DNA of 64,000 bases from contig CAZMTK010000011.1 in NCBI GenBank assembly GCA_964569245.1, positions 1 through 64,000 on the forward strand, given 5' to 3'. This document shows positions 33,854 through 42,597 of this stretch, piece by piece. The translations under genes were made by a program, and so were the position numbers. Each line of letters begins with the position of its first letter. The stretch's first letter is position 1. This DNA comes from JAAYTY01 sp964569245. GTDB lineage: Bacteria > Fermentibacterota > Fermentibacteria > Fermentibacterales > Fermentibacteraceae. The notes beneath the pieces are model-generated. The model saw only the letters and a list, made by a program, of their open reading frames with translations. It did not search any database and was not told the origin of the DNA.

Positions 33854-34121
33854 AAACCGAACGGATGTCCTCGGCGAGAATCGTGACCGTGTTGGCGACG
33901 ACTTCCATGATTCCCTGGTTGAGCGCCCATCTGTCTGTATCGCCCGCTTCGTCCACGACGGTGAGCGTACCCCTCCCCAGGCTCGCGATCATGGGCCTGT
34001 GGCGGGCCATCACTCCGAGATACCCGTAAGCTCCCGGGGCCACGACAGAAGTGGCCCTTCCTTCGAAGACGATCCTGTCGTGGGTGATTATGGACAGGTC
34101 GAATGCCGATTCGCCGCTCAA
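33846..34121 (-). CDS. atpC: ATP synthase epsilon subunit, short form
   Basis: The 91 residues cover the N-terminal beta-sandwich of epsilon: FDLSIITHDRIVFEGRATSVVAPGAYGYLGVMARHRPMIASL (here split for reading: ITHDRIVFEG, VVAPGAYGYLGV, ARHRPMIASL) and GIMEVVANTVTILAEDI. The C-terminal two-helix domain of most epsilon subunits (about 45 more residues) is absent. Short forms exist naturally in some bacteria. Here, however, the last codons (Ser-Gly-stop) lie in an inverted-repeat arm, so loss of the tail by insertion is possible. The start is TTG 34121, overlapping the atpD stop as TTGA. Confidence 0.9.
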   Translation of the reverse strand: MSGESAFDLSIITHDRIVFEGRATSVVAPGAYGYLGVMARHRPMIASLGRGTLTVVDEAGDTDRWALNQGIMEVVANTVTILAEDIRSVSG

Positions 34122-35539
34122 GGCTGCCTCTGCGCCGCTCTCATCCTGGCAGATTCCGCTATGACGTCTTCGATGGATCCAGCCATGAAGAAGGCGCCCT
34201 CCGGGATCTCGTCCAGCTTCCCCTCGACGATCTGCCTGAAGCCGTTCACGGTCTCCTCGCGAGTGACGTACCTCCCTGGCCTGCCAGTGAAGGACTCAGC
34301 CACACCGAACGGCTGGCTGAGGAACTTCTGTATCCTGCGGGCCCTGGCGACGGTCACTCTGTCCTCGGGGGTAAGCTCGTCCAGGCCCAGGATCGCTATG
34401 ATGTCCTGGAGGTCCTTGTACCGCTGGAGGATCTTCTGCACTGAGCGCGCGACTCCGTAGTGCACCTCCCCTACAATCCTTGGATCCAGCATGTGCGACG
34501 AGGATTCGAGCGGGTCAACAGCCGGATAGATTCCCAGCTCGGATATCTGACGCGAGAGCACCGTGATGGCGTCGAGATGAGAGAATACGGTGGCCGGGGC
34601 GGGATCGGTGAGGTCGTCGGCGGGAACGTAGATCGCCTGGACCGAGGTTATCGAGCCCGCGACCGTGGAGCAGATCCTCTCCTGCAGCTCGCCCATCTCC
34701 GTCGCCAGCGTGGGCTGGTAGCCAACCGCGCTCGGCATGCGCCCGAGAAGGGCCGAAACCTCGGAGCCGGCCTGCGTGAACCTGAAGATGTTGTCTATGA
34801 AGAGGAGGACGTCCTGTCCGTGATCGTCTCTGAGAGATTCGGCGACGGTGACGGCGGAAAGCGCCACTCTCAGCCTTGCTCCAGGCGGCTCGTTCATCTG
34901 CCCGTAGACGAGTGCCGTCCTGGGGAGCACGCCCGACTCGGTCATCTCGAGCCAGAGGTCGTTGCCCTCCCGGGTGCGCTCTCCGACGCCCGCGAACACG
35001 GAGAATCCCCCATGAGTCATGGCGACGTTCCGGATGAGCTCCATTATTATGACGGTCTTGCCCACTCCTGCACCGCCGAACAGCCCGATCTTCCCGCCTC
35101 TCGGGAAGGGCATGAGCAGGTCTATGACCTTGATTCCGGTCTCCATTATCTCGAAGCCTGCCCTCTGCTGGGTGAGGCTCGGCGGGCTCCTGTGGATCGG
35201 CAGCCTGTGTCCGGGCTCCGGCAGGGGGCCCTTCATGTCAATCGGCTCCCCCAGCAGGTTCAGCACTCTGCCCAGAACCTGGTCTCCGACGGGGATGGAA
35301 ATGGGCTCGCCGGTGTCTATGACAGGCATTCCCCTCACCAGCCCGTCGGTGGAGCCCATGGCTATGCAGCGGACGACGTTGTCCCCAACGTGCAGCGCAG
35401 CCTCTGCTACCAGCCTCCCCTCCCTGCCCGGGACCTCGATGGCGATGGAGTTGAGAATCGGAGGAAGCCTGTCCGAGGGGAACTCCACATCCACGGTGGG
35501 GCCTATCACCTGAAGAATCCTGCCCGTGTTCAGGCTCAC
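34118..35539 (-). CDS. atpD: ATP synthase F1 subunit beta
   Basis: Catalytic subunit of F1. The 473 residues include Walker A GGAGVGKT (155-162), the catalytic-glutamate region GVGERTREGNDLW, Walker B DVLLFIDNIFRFTQAGSEVS, and the lever sequence DELTPED in place of the common DELSEED. The start is GTG 35539, overlapping the atpG stop as GTGA. Length and order are standard. Confidence 0.97.
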   Translation of the reverse strand: MSLNTGRILQVIGPTVDVEFPSDRLPPILNSIAIEVPGREGRLVAEAALHVGDNVVRCIAMGSTDGLVRGMPVIDTGEPISIPVGDQVLGRVLNLLGEPIDMKGPLPEPGHRLPIHRSPPSLTQQRAGFEIMETGIKVIDLLMPFPRGGKIGLFGGAGVGKTVIIMELIRNVAMTHGGFSVFAGVGERTREGNDLWLEMTESGVLPRTALVYGQMNEPPGARLRVALSAVTVAESLRDDHGQDVLLFIDNIFRFTQAGSEVSALLGRMPSAVGYQPTLATEMGELQERICSTVAGSITSVQAIYVPADDLTDPAPATVFSHLDAITVLSRQISELGIYPAVDPLESSSHMLDPRIVGEVHYGVARSVQKILQRYKDLQDIIAILGLDELTPEDRVTVARARRIQKFLSQPFGVAESFTGRPGRYVTREETVNGFRQIVEGKLDEIPEGAFFMAGSIEDVIAESARMRAAQRQP

Positions 35540-36408
35540 AGCCTGGCCTTCCTCGCCTTGAGCGCCGTCTGCTCCAGCACCTCTGCCCCGCCCACCAGCT
35601 CCGAGATCTCCATCGTGATGGCTCCCTGCCGCTGCTTGTTGTAATCCAGCCTCAGCCTGCGGATCATCTCGTCGGCATTGCGAGTGGCCGACGCCATGCT
35701 CGCGAGCCTTGCGGCATGCTCCGCTGCGAGAGACTCCGCCATCGCCAGGAGCAAGGAGCTCGATATGTACCTGGGTATGATCTCCTCGAGGATCTCCTCG
35801 GCGGCAGGTTCGTAGATGTAGTCGATCTCGCTCCTCCAGCCTTCGCAGACGCCGCTGATAGGCAGCAGCCTGTCCCTCTCGGGGCGTCCGCCAGGGCGCT
35901 TCGTCCTGAGGATGTCCACGAAGTCCGTTTCGCCAGACCGGAACCTCCTCATGAGACCCAGCGCCAGGCGGGCCGCCTTCCTCGAGTCGGGACGATGACC
36001 GATCTCACCCGCACCCTCGAATCCGGCAGCCGGATAGACATCCAGGCACTTCCGGCCTATCGGGAGCACCTCGATCTCCGCCTCTGCCGAGGTCTCGGCC
36101 AGCAACCTCGATGCCTCGGCAAGCACCTCGCTGTTGAAGGCTCCGCAGAGCCCCTTGTCCGAGCCGATGACGACGAGCACGCCCTTCTTCGCCGGATCGC
36201 GGGATTCGAAGATCGGGTGCGAGCAGTCGCCGGAGGCGGCTATGTGCAGGATCAGCTCCCTGAGCCTTCCTGCATAGGGCCTCGTCGCGGTGACGAACTG
36301 CTGGGCCCTCCTGAGCCTGACCCCCGAGACCAGCTCCATAGCCCGGGTGATCTGGCGGGTTCCGGCTACCGACCCGATCCGCCTCTTGAGCTCCACCAAC
36401 GTCGCCAT
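35536..36408 (-). CDS. atpG: ATP synthase F1 subunit gamma
   Basis: This is the central rotor shaft of F1. The 290 residues begin TLVELKRRIGSVAGTRQITRA and end RQGAITMEISELVGGAEVLE, the two long coiled-coil helices of the family. The conserved GSDKGLCGAFNSEV lies in the middle. The start ATG 36408 shares a base with the atpA stop. Family length is normal. Confidence 0.96.
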   Translation of the reverse strand: MATLVELKRRIGSVAGTRQITRAMELVSGVRLRRAQQFVTATRPYAGRLRELILHIAASGDCSHPIFESRDPAKKGVLVVIGSDKGLCGAFNSEVLAEASRLLAETSAEAEIEVLPIGRKCLDVYPAAGFEGAGEIGHRPDSRKAARLALGLMRRFRSGETDFVDILRTKRPGGRPERDRLLPISGVCEGWRSEIDYIYEPAAEEILEEIIPRYISSSLLLAMAESLAAEHAARLASMASATRNADEMIRRLRLDYNKQRQGAITMEISELVGGAEVLEQTALKARKARL

Positions 36409-37928
36409 CAGCCCGCCAGGCCCCCCTGCAGGCCCTGGACGAAGCGCGAGACGGCCTCGCCGAGGGCCGCCGCAGTGACGTCGTCCAGGTCGCGTGTCGT
36501 GCCGATCGCGTGCATGAGCTCCACGTGCTCCCTGTCCAGGAAGGCCAGGAGCCTCCGCTCGAACCTTCCGGCCTCCTGGGCGGGGATGCCGTCGAAATGG
36601 CCGTTGATCACGGCGAAGATCACGGCCACCTCGTGTTCCAGCGGCATCGGGGAGTACTGGTCCTGCTTGAGCACCTCGACCACGCGCTCGCCCCTCGCCA
36701 GCCGCTTCCTGGTGTCGGGATCCAGGTCGCCTCCGAACTGCGCGAAGGCCTCCAGCTCCCTGTACTGGGCCATGTCGAGCCTGAGCATGGAGGAGACCTT
36801 CTTCATCGCGGGCGCCTGTGCCTTTCCGCCCACCCTCGACACGGACAGCCCCGCGTTGATGGCAGGTCTGACACCGGCATGGAAGAGGTTGGATTCGAGA
36901 TAGATCTGCCCGTCGGTTATGGAGATTACGTTAGTGGGTATGTAGGCGGATACATCGCCCGCCTGCGTCTCGATGATAGGCAGCGCCGTGAGGGAGCCTC
37001 CGCCCAGGCTGTCAGAAAGCCTTGCCGCGCGCTCGAGCAGCCTGCTGTGGAGATAGAAGACATCACCCGGATAGGCCTCCCTGCCGGGCGGGCGGCGAAG
37101 GAGAAGGGATATCTGCCGATAGGCAACCGCGTGCTTCGAGAGGTCGTCGAACACGCACAGCGCATGCCTCCCCTCGTCTCTGAAGTACTCCCCGACCGCG
37201 GTCCCGGCGTAGGGGGCGACGTACTGGAGCGGCGCGGGAACGGATGCGGTTGCTGAGACGATCACGGTGTGGTCCATCGCCCCGTGCTCCTCCAGGACGG
37301 ACTTCACCCTGGCGACCGAAGACTCCTTCTGGCCAATCGCCACGTAGATGCAGACGAGGTCCTTGCCCTTCTGGTTTATGATCGTGTCGATCGCGAGGGC
37401 GGTCTTGCCGGTGCCCCTGTCACCTATGACGAGCTCCCTCTGGCCGCGACCGATCGGCACCAGCGCGTCAACGGCCTTGATCCCGGTCTGCACCGGCTCG
37501 CACACCGGCCTCCTGTCCACAACTCCGGGCGCGGGCCGCTCGATTGGATTGAAGCGCTCGGCGACTACCGGACCCTTGCCGTCGAGGGGCCGCCCCAGAG
37601 GGTCGACAACCCTTCCCAGCAGGCCGTTGCCTACAGGCACGCGGGCGATCGCCCCGCTGCGCCTGACAGGGTCGCCCTCCTTCACCAGCTCGTCCCCCCC
37701 GAAGAGGACAACCCCGACGTTGTCCTCCTCCAGGTTGAAGACCATGCCGGTCACATCGTTGGGCAGGCTCACCAGCTCGCCTGCCATGGCCGCTTCGAGG
37801 CCCCATACGCGAGCGATGCCGTCGCCGACCTGGAGGACCGCACCCGCCTCGGCTACGTCTATCGAATCCCTGTGGGCCTCCAGCTCCCGCCGGAGGACAG
37901 CGCTGACCTCTTCCGGCCTGAAGGGCAT
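36408..37928 (-). CDS. atpA: ATP synthase F1 subunit alpha
   Basis: This is the non-catalytic nucleotide-binding subunit. The 506 residues include GDRGTGKT (169-176), the family segment VGDGIARVWGLEAAMAGELV at 34-53, and the signature PAINAGLSVSRVGGKAQ near residue 360, with the conserved arginine finger in SVSRVGG. Length and order are standard. Start ATG 37928 shares one base with the atpH stop. Confidence 0.97.
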   Translation of the reverse strand: MPFRPEEVSAVLRRELEAHRDSIDVAEAGAVLQVGDGIARVWGLEAAMAGELVSLPNDVTGMVFNLEEDNVGVVLFGGDELVKEGDPVRRSGAIARVPVGNGLLGRVVDPLGRPLDGKGPVVAERFNPIERPAPGVVDRRPVCEPVQTGIKAVDALVPIGRGQRELVIGDRGTGKTALAIDTIINQKGKDLVCIYVAIGQKESSVARVKSVLEEHGAMDHTVIVSATASVPAPLQYVAPYAGTAVGEYFRDEGRHALCVFDDLSKHAVAYRQISLLLRRPPGREAYPGDVFYLHSRLLERAARLSDSLGGGSLTALPIIETQAGDVSAYIPTNVISITDGQIYLESNLFHAGVRPAINAGLSVSRVGGKAQAPAMKKVSSMLRLDMAQYRELEAFAQFGGDLDPDTRKRLARGERVVEVLKQDQYSPMPLEHEVAVIFAVINGHFDGIPAQEAGRFERRLLAFLDREHVELMHAIGTTRDLDDVTAAALGEAVSRFVQGLQGGLAG

Positions 37929-38488
37929 CAGGCCGCCCCCCCGCGGCTGCCTGGCTCGAGCAGGCTCCTCCTGAGGTAGTCGATACGGTGCCTGAGGCTG
38001 CAGTCTATGGCGTGTCTGCCGAGAAGGACGTGGAAGCCGGCTATCAGCCGCGGATCGGTTCTGCGCTCGAGCCTCACCCTCCTTCCCGTGAGCCTTTCGA
38101 GCTGCGTGTGGAGCCGCTCGGCCTGGTCCTCCGGCAGGGGCGCGGCGGAGGTCACCATGGCGTCGAGGAAACCCAGGCTGTGATCCCTCAGCTTCCTGTA
38201 CTCTCCGATGATGTCGAGGAGGTACGGCATCCTGTTCTTCCTGAGAAGGAGCCTGAGCAGCCGGATGAAGATGGGCGTCGTGACTGCCCCGAACAGCGAA
38301 TCGAGGAGACCGAGCTTGTGCGCGTCGGTGATGGACGGGGATTCGAGATACAGAATGAGCGACTTGTCGGAGGCCACGAGCGCCTCGAGGCTCTCCAGGT
38401 CGTCCATGAGAGCCGCAGTGGAGCCTTCGTGCGAGGCTGCGGCGAAGAGCGCCTCCGCATACCGTATCGAAACTGTCCTGTCAATCAA
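37928..38488 (-). CDS. atpH: ATP synthase F1 subunit delta
   Basis: Delta (OSCP-like) links the stator b subunits to the top of F1. The 186 residues show the N-terminal helical domain (SIRYAEALFAAASHEGS) and the C-terminal segment VTSAAPLPEDQAERLHTQLE followed by DPRLIAGFHVLLGRHAIDCS, which matches the usual DPxLIGGfxvxxGdxviD pattern. The start is TTG 38488, overlapping atpF by 8 bases. Confidence 0.93.
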   Translation of the reverse strand: MIDRTVSIRYAEALFAAASHEGSTAALMDDLESLEALVASDKSLILYLESPSITDAHKLGLLDSLFGAVTTPIFIRLLRLLLRKNRMPYLLDIIGEYRKLRDHSLGFLDAMVTSAAPLPEDQAERLHTQLERLTGRRVRLERRTDPRLIAGFHVLLGRHAIDCSLRHRIDYLRRSLLEPGSRGGAA

Positions 38489-38996
38489 GGGGCTTCATCT
38501 CCGACAGCTCTCTGATGGCCTCCTCGACGAAATGCCGGTGGCCCTCGCCGTCCAGCCTGGTCCGAACGAGCTTCTCGGCCGCGGCGAGGCTCATCTCAAC
38601 GAGTTCCCTCCGGAGATCTATCTCAGCCATCTGCTTGGAGATCTCGATCTCCTGCTTCACGTCCATCCGGATGCGCTCCTTTTCGGCCTTGGCGCTCTCG
38701 AGGAGCTTGTCGGCTATCCTCCTGCCGTCCTCTATCTCGCGCTGCCGAAGGAGTCTCGCGTCCTCCTCGATGGAGGCCATCCTCTCCGCGTAGGACTTCT
38801 CCCGCTCCTCCAGATCGGCCCTTCCCTCGTCGATCTCCCGGAAGTCCGACTCGATCCTCCTAGTGCGCGCCTCGAGGAAGCCGATGATCCTGCTCCAAGC
38901 GAAACGCCTGAGCAGCACTACGGCGACCACGAACGCGACTGCGTTGGTGGCAACCGCCTTCCAGTCGGGCGACAGGAGCGACGAACCGTCTGTCAA
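38481..38996 (-). CDS. atpF: ATP synthase Fo subunit b
   Basis: This stator subunit has one N-terminal membrane helix (AVATNAVAFVVAVVLLRRFAW order as read) and a long charged helix rich in Glu, Arg and Lys, typical of the peripheral stalk. It has 171 residues. The start is TTG 38996 behind an AGGGGGA site. There is a single b gene and no b' copy. Confidence 0.92.
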   Translation of the reverse strand: MTDGSSLLSPDWKAVATNAVAFVVAVVLLRRFAWSRIIGFLEARTRRIESDFREIDEGRADLEEREKSYAERMASIEEDARLLRQREIEDGRRIADKLLESAKAEKERIRMDVKQEIEISKQMAEIDLRRELVEMSLAAAEKLVRTRLDGEGHRHFVEEAIRELSEMKPLD

Positions 38997-39008
38997 GAAG
39001 CGGTCCCC

Positions 39009-39233
39009 CTACATCTTCCCCTGCAGGATGAACACCACGACGATCGCGTAGATGGTCAGCGCCTCGATGAAGGCGCATCCGATCACCATGCTGTTCTGTA
39101 TCTTGCCTGCCGCCTCGGGCTGGCGGGCGATGGCGCTCATCGCCGCACTGATCGCCATTGCAAGCCCGATGGCGCTGGCGATGGCGGCTGCCGCCACGGT
39201 TAGGGGCAGAGTAAGGCCGAGCAGGCTGTTCAT
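39009..39233 (-). CDS. atpE: ATP synthase Fo subunit c
   Basis: This 74-residue hairpin forms the rotor ring. The polar loop ARQPEAAGKIQ (about 36-46) and the ion-carrying glutamate E57 in CAFIEALTIYA are clear. E57 is followed by Ala-Leu, not Ser-Thr, and helix 1 (IASAIGLAMAIS) lacks the glutamine used for sodium binding. The ring therefore looks proton-coupled; this is an inference from motif rules. The start is ATG 39233. Confidence 0.95.
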   Translation of the reverse strand: MNSLLGLTLPLTVAAAAIASAIGLAMAISAAMSAIARQPEAAGKIQNSMVIGCAFIEALTIYAIVVVFILQGKM

Positions 39234-39269
39234 GCGAGAACCCTCCCTGTGAAGCAGCGCCGAAAGACG

Positions 39270-40088
39270 CTACGCATGGCCACGATCCCCCTCGGAGGGG
39301 ATGGCCTGTGATATGTAGACCGCACTGAGCAGCGTGAAGACGAAAGCCTGGACCATGCCGAAGAGCACCGCGAGGAATATGAAGGGAAGGCCGAGGGGCA
39401 GGCCAATCGGTGAATCGACCATGCCGAGGGCCATCACTCCCAGGCCGGTGAATGCGGCGATCAGCGCGTCCTCTCCCATCACGTTACCGAACAGCCTGAG
39501 GGCCAGGCTGAAGGGTCGTGCGATCTCCGATACGAGATGGATCGGCAGCATCATGGGAGCCAGCAGCCAGCCTACGAGACCCTCCGGAGAGCCCATCAGG
39601 TGCTTCAGATAGCCGAGGAGCCCGAAGCTCCTGACCGCAGTGGCCTGGACGAAGAGGAACACGACGATGGCGAGCGAAAGCGTGATCTCGAACTGCGAGG
39701 TGGGAGCCTCGAACAGGGGGATCAGCCCGGAGAGGTTCATGAAGAGGATGAACAGGAAAAGCGTCCCGAGGAATGGCAGGAACCTGTTCACCTGGCTCCC
39801 CAGAATCTCCCGGAGGACCCCCTGGAACCACTCTACGACGGCCTCGACCGCGTTCTGGAAACCGTGCGGGACGTCTCTCTGATCGGCCGCTCCACGAAGG
39901 AGGACGGTCGCTAGAGCTGACAGGCACGCCAGGGCGAAGATGTTCACCGCCCAGGAGTCGAGGAAAGATGCCAGAGCCGGAGGGAAGATCTCGGGGCCGA
40001 CGGCGGAGAAGAAATCGGGCAGCTCGATCGGCACTCCGTGCCCCGCCGCTGCTCCGCCGGCCTGAACGGCCATGGCTGCAGGCATCAC
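39270..40088 (-). CDS. atpB: ATP synthase Fo subunit a
   Basis: The 272-residue stator channel protein has five to six membrane helices. The family signature, including the essential arginine, is visible in RPFSLALRLFGNVMGEDALIA, preceded by LMSPMMLPIHLVSEI-like residues (PMMLPIHLVSEIAR). The GTG start at 40088 overlaps the upstream stop as GTGA and is followed directly by ATG. A 36-base gap separates it from atpE. Confidence 0.95.
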   Translation of the reverse strand: MMPAAMAVQAGGAAAGHGVPIELPDFFSAVGPEIFPPALASFLDSWAVNIFALACLSALATVLLRGAADQRDVPHGFQNAVEAVVEWFQGVLREILGSQVNRFLPFLGTLFLFILFMNLSGLIPLFEAPTSQFEITLSLAIVVFLFVQATAVRSFGLLGYLKHLMGSPEGLVGWLLAPMMLPIHLVSEIARPFSLALRLFGNVMGEDALIAAFTGLGVMALGMVDSPIGLPLGLPFIFLAVLFGMVQAFVFTLLSAVYISQAIPSEGDRGHA

Positions 40089-40357
40089 TCTCCGCCCCTC
40101 CCGCCGCCGTTCTTTCCGGATTCATCTCCACGGCGGGACGCTCTCCCCTCTTCGTCCATGAGCCTTCCGATCTGGACGGCCGCATCCCTCACGGCAGCGG
40201 CGGCTCCGAGAAGCACGCCCGCGGTCTGGAACACCCAGCCGGTGCCGAAATGCCTGTCCGCTATACTCCCGAGCCACCAACCCAGAAGCACGCATACGGC
40301 AATGGTCACGGGAAGCCCGGTCAGGAGCACGGTCGTTCTGCCGGGAATGCCGCCCAT
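40085..40357 (-). CDS. atpZ: AtpZ/AtpI-type Fo assembly protein
   Basis: The 90-residue product has two membrane helices (TTVLLTGLPVTIAVCVLLGW and GWVFQTAGVLLGAAAAVRDA) and a charged tail. It is the first gene of the atp operon, the position held by AtpI/AtpZ proteins thought to help assemble the c ring or supply magnesium. I chose ATG 40357, which has a GGGAGGAGGAG site, over an ATG 81 bases upstream that adds an unstructured leader. Confidence 0.75.
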   Translation of the reverse strand: MGGIPGRTTVLLTGLPVTIAVCVLLGWWLGSIADRHFGTGWVFQTAGVLLGAAAAVRDAAVQIGRLMDEEGRASRRGDESGKNGGGRGGE

Positions 40358-40447
40358 TTCCGCTCCTCCTCCCGGCAGGTGTCCAGGAGAGATGCCCCCG
40401 CTGTCGGACAAGCCTCTTCCCTTCACCGCCGAACGCATGCCTCACGA

Positions 40448-40463
40448 CGGCATCTAGATGCCG
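40448..40463. repeat. Perfect 16-base palindrome across the mscS-type stop codon
   Basis: CGGCATCTAGATGCCG is its own reverse complement and covers the TAG stop at 40454-40456. A cruciform with no loop is a poor terminator; it may be chance or a regulatory-protein site upstream of the atp operon. Confidence 0.5.
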
Positions 40464-41917
40464 AAGAAGCCCCTTATGCGCCTGATGAGATCGGCGCGGG
40501 GAGGAGTCCGGACGGCCCTGGAAGCCTCGTCGGCCCGCGCTGATCTTTCCGCGAGCGCCTGCATTCTCTCGGACAGCGACCTCGACAGCGCCTCGACCAC
40601 CCCTGCATCACTCGAGATGATCGAGGAGAAGTCGGACTTGGAGAGCACTATCACCTCCGTCTCGGTGTCGGCGAGCACCGAAGCCGACCTGGGCTCTCCC
40701 GTGAGCAGGCTCATCTCCCCGAAGAACCCTCCGGGACCGATCCTCGCCACGAGTTCGTGCTCGCCCTGTGAACGCCTGACCATGACGCGCACCTCGCCTG
40801 ACTTGACGATGTACATCGAGTCGCCGAAGTCGCCCTGGTGGAAGAGGTGCTCCCCCTCGGTGAACCTCAGCACCGACGATGTGGAGGCCACCTGCCGGAG
40901 CTGGTCGTCGCTCAGGCCCTCGAAGAGCCCTATGGATCTCAGATCGCGGAAGATGCCATCACGCAGCCTCGTCAGCTTCTTCTCCTCGAAGTCCTCCGGC
41001 AGGGTCTTCACCGTCACGTCGCGGATCGGGAACGGGATCTCTATGCCGGCCCTGCCGGCGGAGTACCATATCCTGGACATGACGGCATCCATGAGCTGGG
41101 GCTTCCTGGCGTAGTCGTCGCACCAGAAGCGGATCTCGTATTGGATCGAAAAGTCCCCATAGGACTTGAGCAGCACGCTAGGAGCAGGATCCTCCCTGGC
41201 GACCCCGCTCTCCCGGACGGCCTCCAGCATCACGCGTCTGACCTCCCCGGGAGGATGCCGGTACGAGAAGCCCACATTCAGCCTTATCATGAAGGGCTTC
41301 GGACGGGAGAGGTTCAGTATCGACTGCTTGGTGACGGTCGAGTTGGGCAGTACGAGGAAGTGGTTGTTCCTCGTGCGCACCGTCAGGGTCCTCCAGCTCA
41401 TCTGCACGAGCTGGCCCTCCTCCTCGCCTCCGAGCTGCACCCAGTCGCCCACCGTGAAGGGTCTCTCCATCTGCAGCGCCATGCCGGCGACTACGCTTCC
41501 CAGAACATCCTGCAGCGAGAGGCCCACCACCGCCGAAACCACGGTGGATGTGACCAGGAATGCGTTGAGGTTAACGCCGAAAACGGTTCTGAGCAGCGCG
41601 AGAGCGGCTGCGGCCAGCACGGCGAAGTCGATGACGTCTATCACCAGCCTGGGCACGTTTATCCCGCGCTTCTGTCTCAGCAGGAACTCCCACACCACCG
41701 CGTTCAACAGCCTGAGGACGGAGTTCACGGAGAGGAGGATCACTGCAGAGAAGAAGACGTTCATCCAGAACGTCCCCATCCTGACTCCCGATGCGGAAGC
41801 GACGAGGTAGGCTCCGGCGGCACCGGCGGTCAGGAACAGCCAGGGCCCCAGCTTCCTGCCAGGAGCCAGGCCCCTCAGGAGGCGGAGCATGACGCCTGCG
41901 CCGAGGCCCATCGCCAC
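40454..41917 (-). CDS. MscS-family mechanosensitive channel with cyclic-nucleotide-binding domain
   Basis: The 487-residue protein has four membrane helices, then the MscS pore/beta region (VVGLSLQDVLGSVVAGMALQ, then RPFTVGDWVQL and VRTRNNHFLVLPNSTVTKQ). A C-terminal cNMP-binding domain at about 335-455 reads EGEHLFHQGDFGDSMYIVKSGEVRVMV, then GGFFGEMSLLTGEPRSASVLA. Such channels release solutes on osmotic downshock, and the added domain suggests gating or tuning by cAMP or cGMP. A class III cyclase is encoded at 56307-59876. The start is GTG 41917. The frame stays open about 90 bases further, and a CTG there with a GAGGGAAGGG stretch is possible. Confidence 0.9.
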   Translation of the reverse strand: MAMGLGAGVMLRLLRGLAPGRKLGPWLFLTAGAAGAYLVASASGVRMGTFWMNVFFSAVILLSVNSVLRLLNAVVWEFLLRQKRGINVPRLVIDVIDFAVLAAAALALLRTVFGVNLNAFLVTSTVVSAVVGLSLQDVLGSVVAGMALQMERPFTVGDWVQLGGEEEGQLVQMSWRTLTVRTRNNHFLVLPNSTVTKQSILNLSRPKPFMIRLNVGFSYRHPPGEVRRVMLEAVRESGVAREDPAPSVLLKSYGDFSIQYEIRFWCDDYARKPQLMDAVMSRIWYSAGRAGIEIPFPIRDVTVKTLPEDFEEKKLTRLRDGIFRDLRSIGLFEGLSDDQLRQVASTSSVLRFTEGEHLFHQGDFGDSMYIVKSGEVRVMVRRSQGEHELVARIGPGGFFGEMSLLTGEPRSASVLADTETEVIVLSKSDFSSIISSDAGVVEALSRSLSERMQALAERSARADEASRAVRTPPRADLIRRIRGFFGI

Positions 41918-42120
41918 GGCTAGCAGGATGCTGGTGAAGAGGCGGCCTTCCAGACGATCCCTTCCCTCTGGCTCACCCGGGCTGACGCCGGGGCGGGCTG
42001 TTCTTTGCTCGTCGGTCGATTATCGCACTACTCCGGCTCCGGGGGAAGCGGCAGGCGTGTCCTTGACAGCCACGCCCCGGCAGGGTGAGTATTCGACGGA
42101 GAGTCAGGGGAGGTGGCGCC
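41918..42120. promoter_or_regulatory. Divergent promoter region
   Basis: About 200 bases separate two genes reading outward. On the minus strand GATAAT (42019-42024) is a fair -10 box for the channel gene. On the plus strand a perfect TTGACA sits at 42063-42068, with only a weak -10 near 42086-42091. Nothing else coding is visible. Confidence 0.4.
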
Positions 42121-42597
42121 TTGGCCATCGAGCAGCAGTTCTGCGACATATGCGCCCGCGGGGTGATGCTCCAGCGAGAGCCGGTCTTCAAGTGCAAGAG
42201 CTGCGGCAGGGTGGTCTGCAGGGACTGCTTCAACTCCCCCCTGCGGCTCTGCGAGGAGTGCTTCGCCTCCTCCATCGAGGAGGAGAGGCGTCAGCGCCTG
42301 CTCGCCGACGAGGAAGAGATCACCCGCAGAACAGAAGAGAACAGAGCCCGCACAGAGACGGCCTGGAGAGCGGAGGTGGCCAGAACGAGGCTGGAGGCTC
42401 TTCGCTGGATATTCCTGGCCCCCCTGCTCTTCACGCTTGCTTGCTGGCTGGTCTTCCATGTCCTTCTCAAGCTGCCTCCGGTCTTCTGGCTCACCGTCGC
42501 CCTGGTTCATGACGTGATCTTCGTTCTTACGGGCCTGGTCAGATATCCCTGGAAGGAGGACCTTCAGAGGCCCCGCATCTTCGACAGGCTCCGCTGA
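42121..42597 (+). CDS. Membrane protein with an eight-cysteine zinc-binding-like head
   Basis: I chose TTG 42121, which has GGGGAGGT six bases upstream. The 158-residue product has four CxxC pairs at C8/C11, C25/C28, C33/C36 and C44/C47, a spacing like RING, FYVE or B-box cross-brace domains that bind two zinc ions. A charged helix follows (about 50-90, rich in Glu and Arg), then two hydrophobic helices (about 98-145). A RING/FYVE-like layout joined to two membrane helices is unusual in bacteria. Its stop overlaps the start of the first ABC permease by one base, so it belongs to that operon. Confidence 0.65.
   Translation: MAIEQQFCDICARGVMLQREPVFKCKSCGRVVCRDCFNSPLRLCEECFASSIEEERRQRLLADEEEITRRTEENRARTETAWRAEVARTRLEALRWIFLAPLLFTLACWLVFHVLLKLPPVFWLTVALVHDVIFVLTGLVRYPWKEDLQRPRIFDRLR

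Noticed and set aside
33763..34029. Short plus-strand frame over the repeat and atpC
   Set aside because: It is antisense to atpC and to the AT-rich repeat, with no ribosome site or recognisable product.
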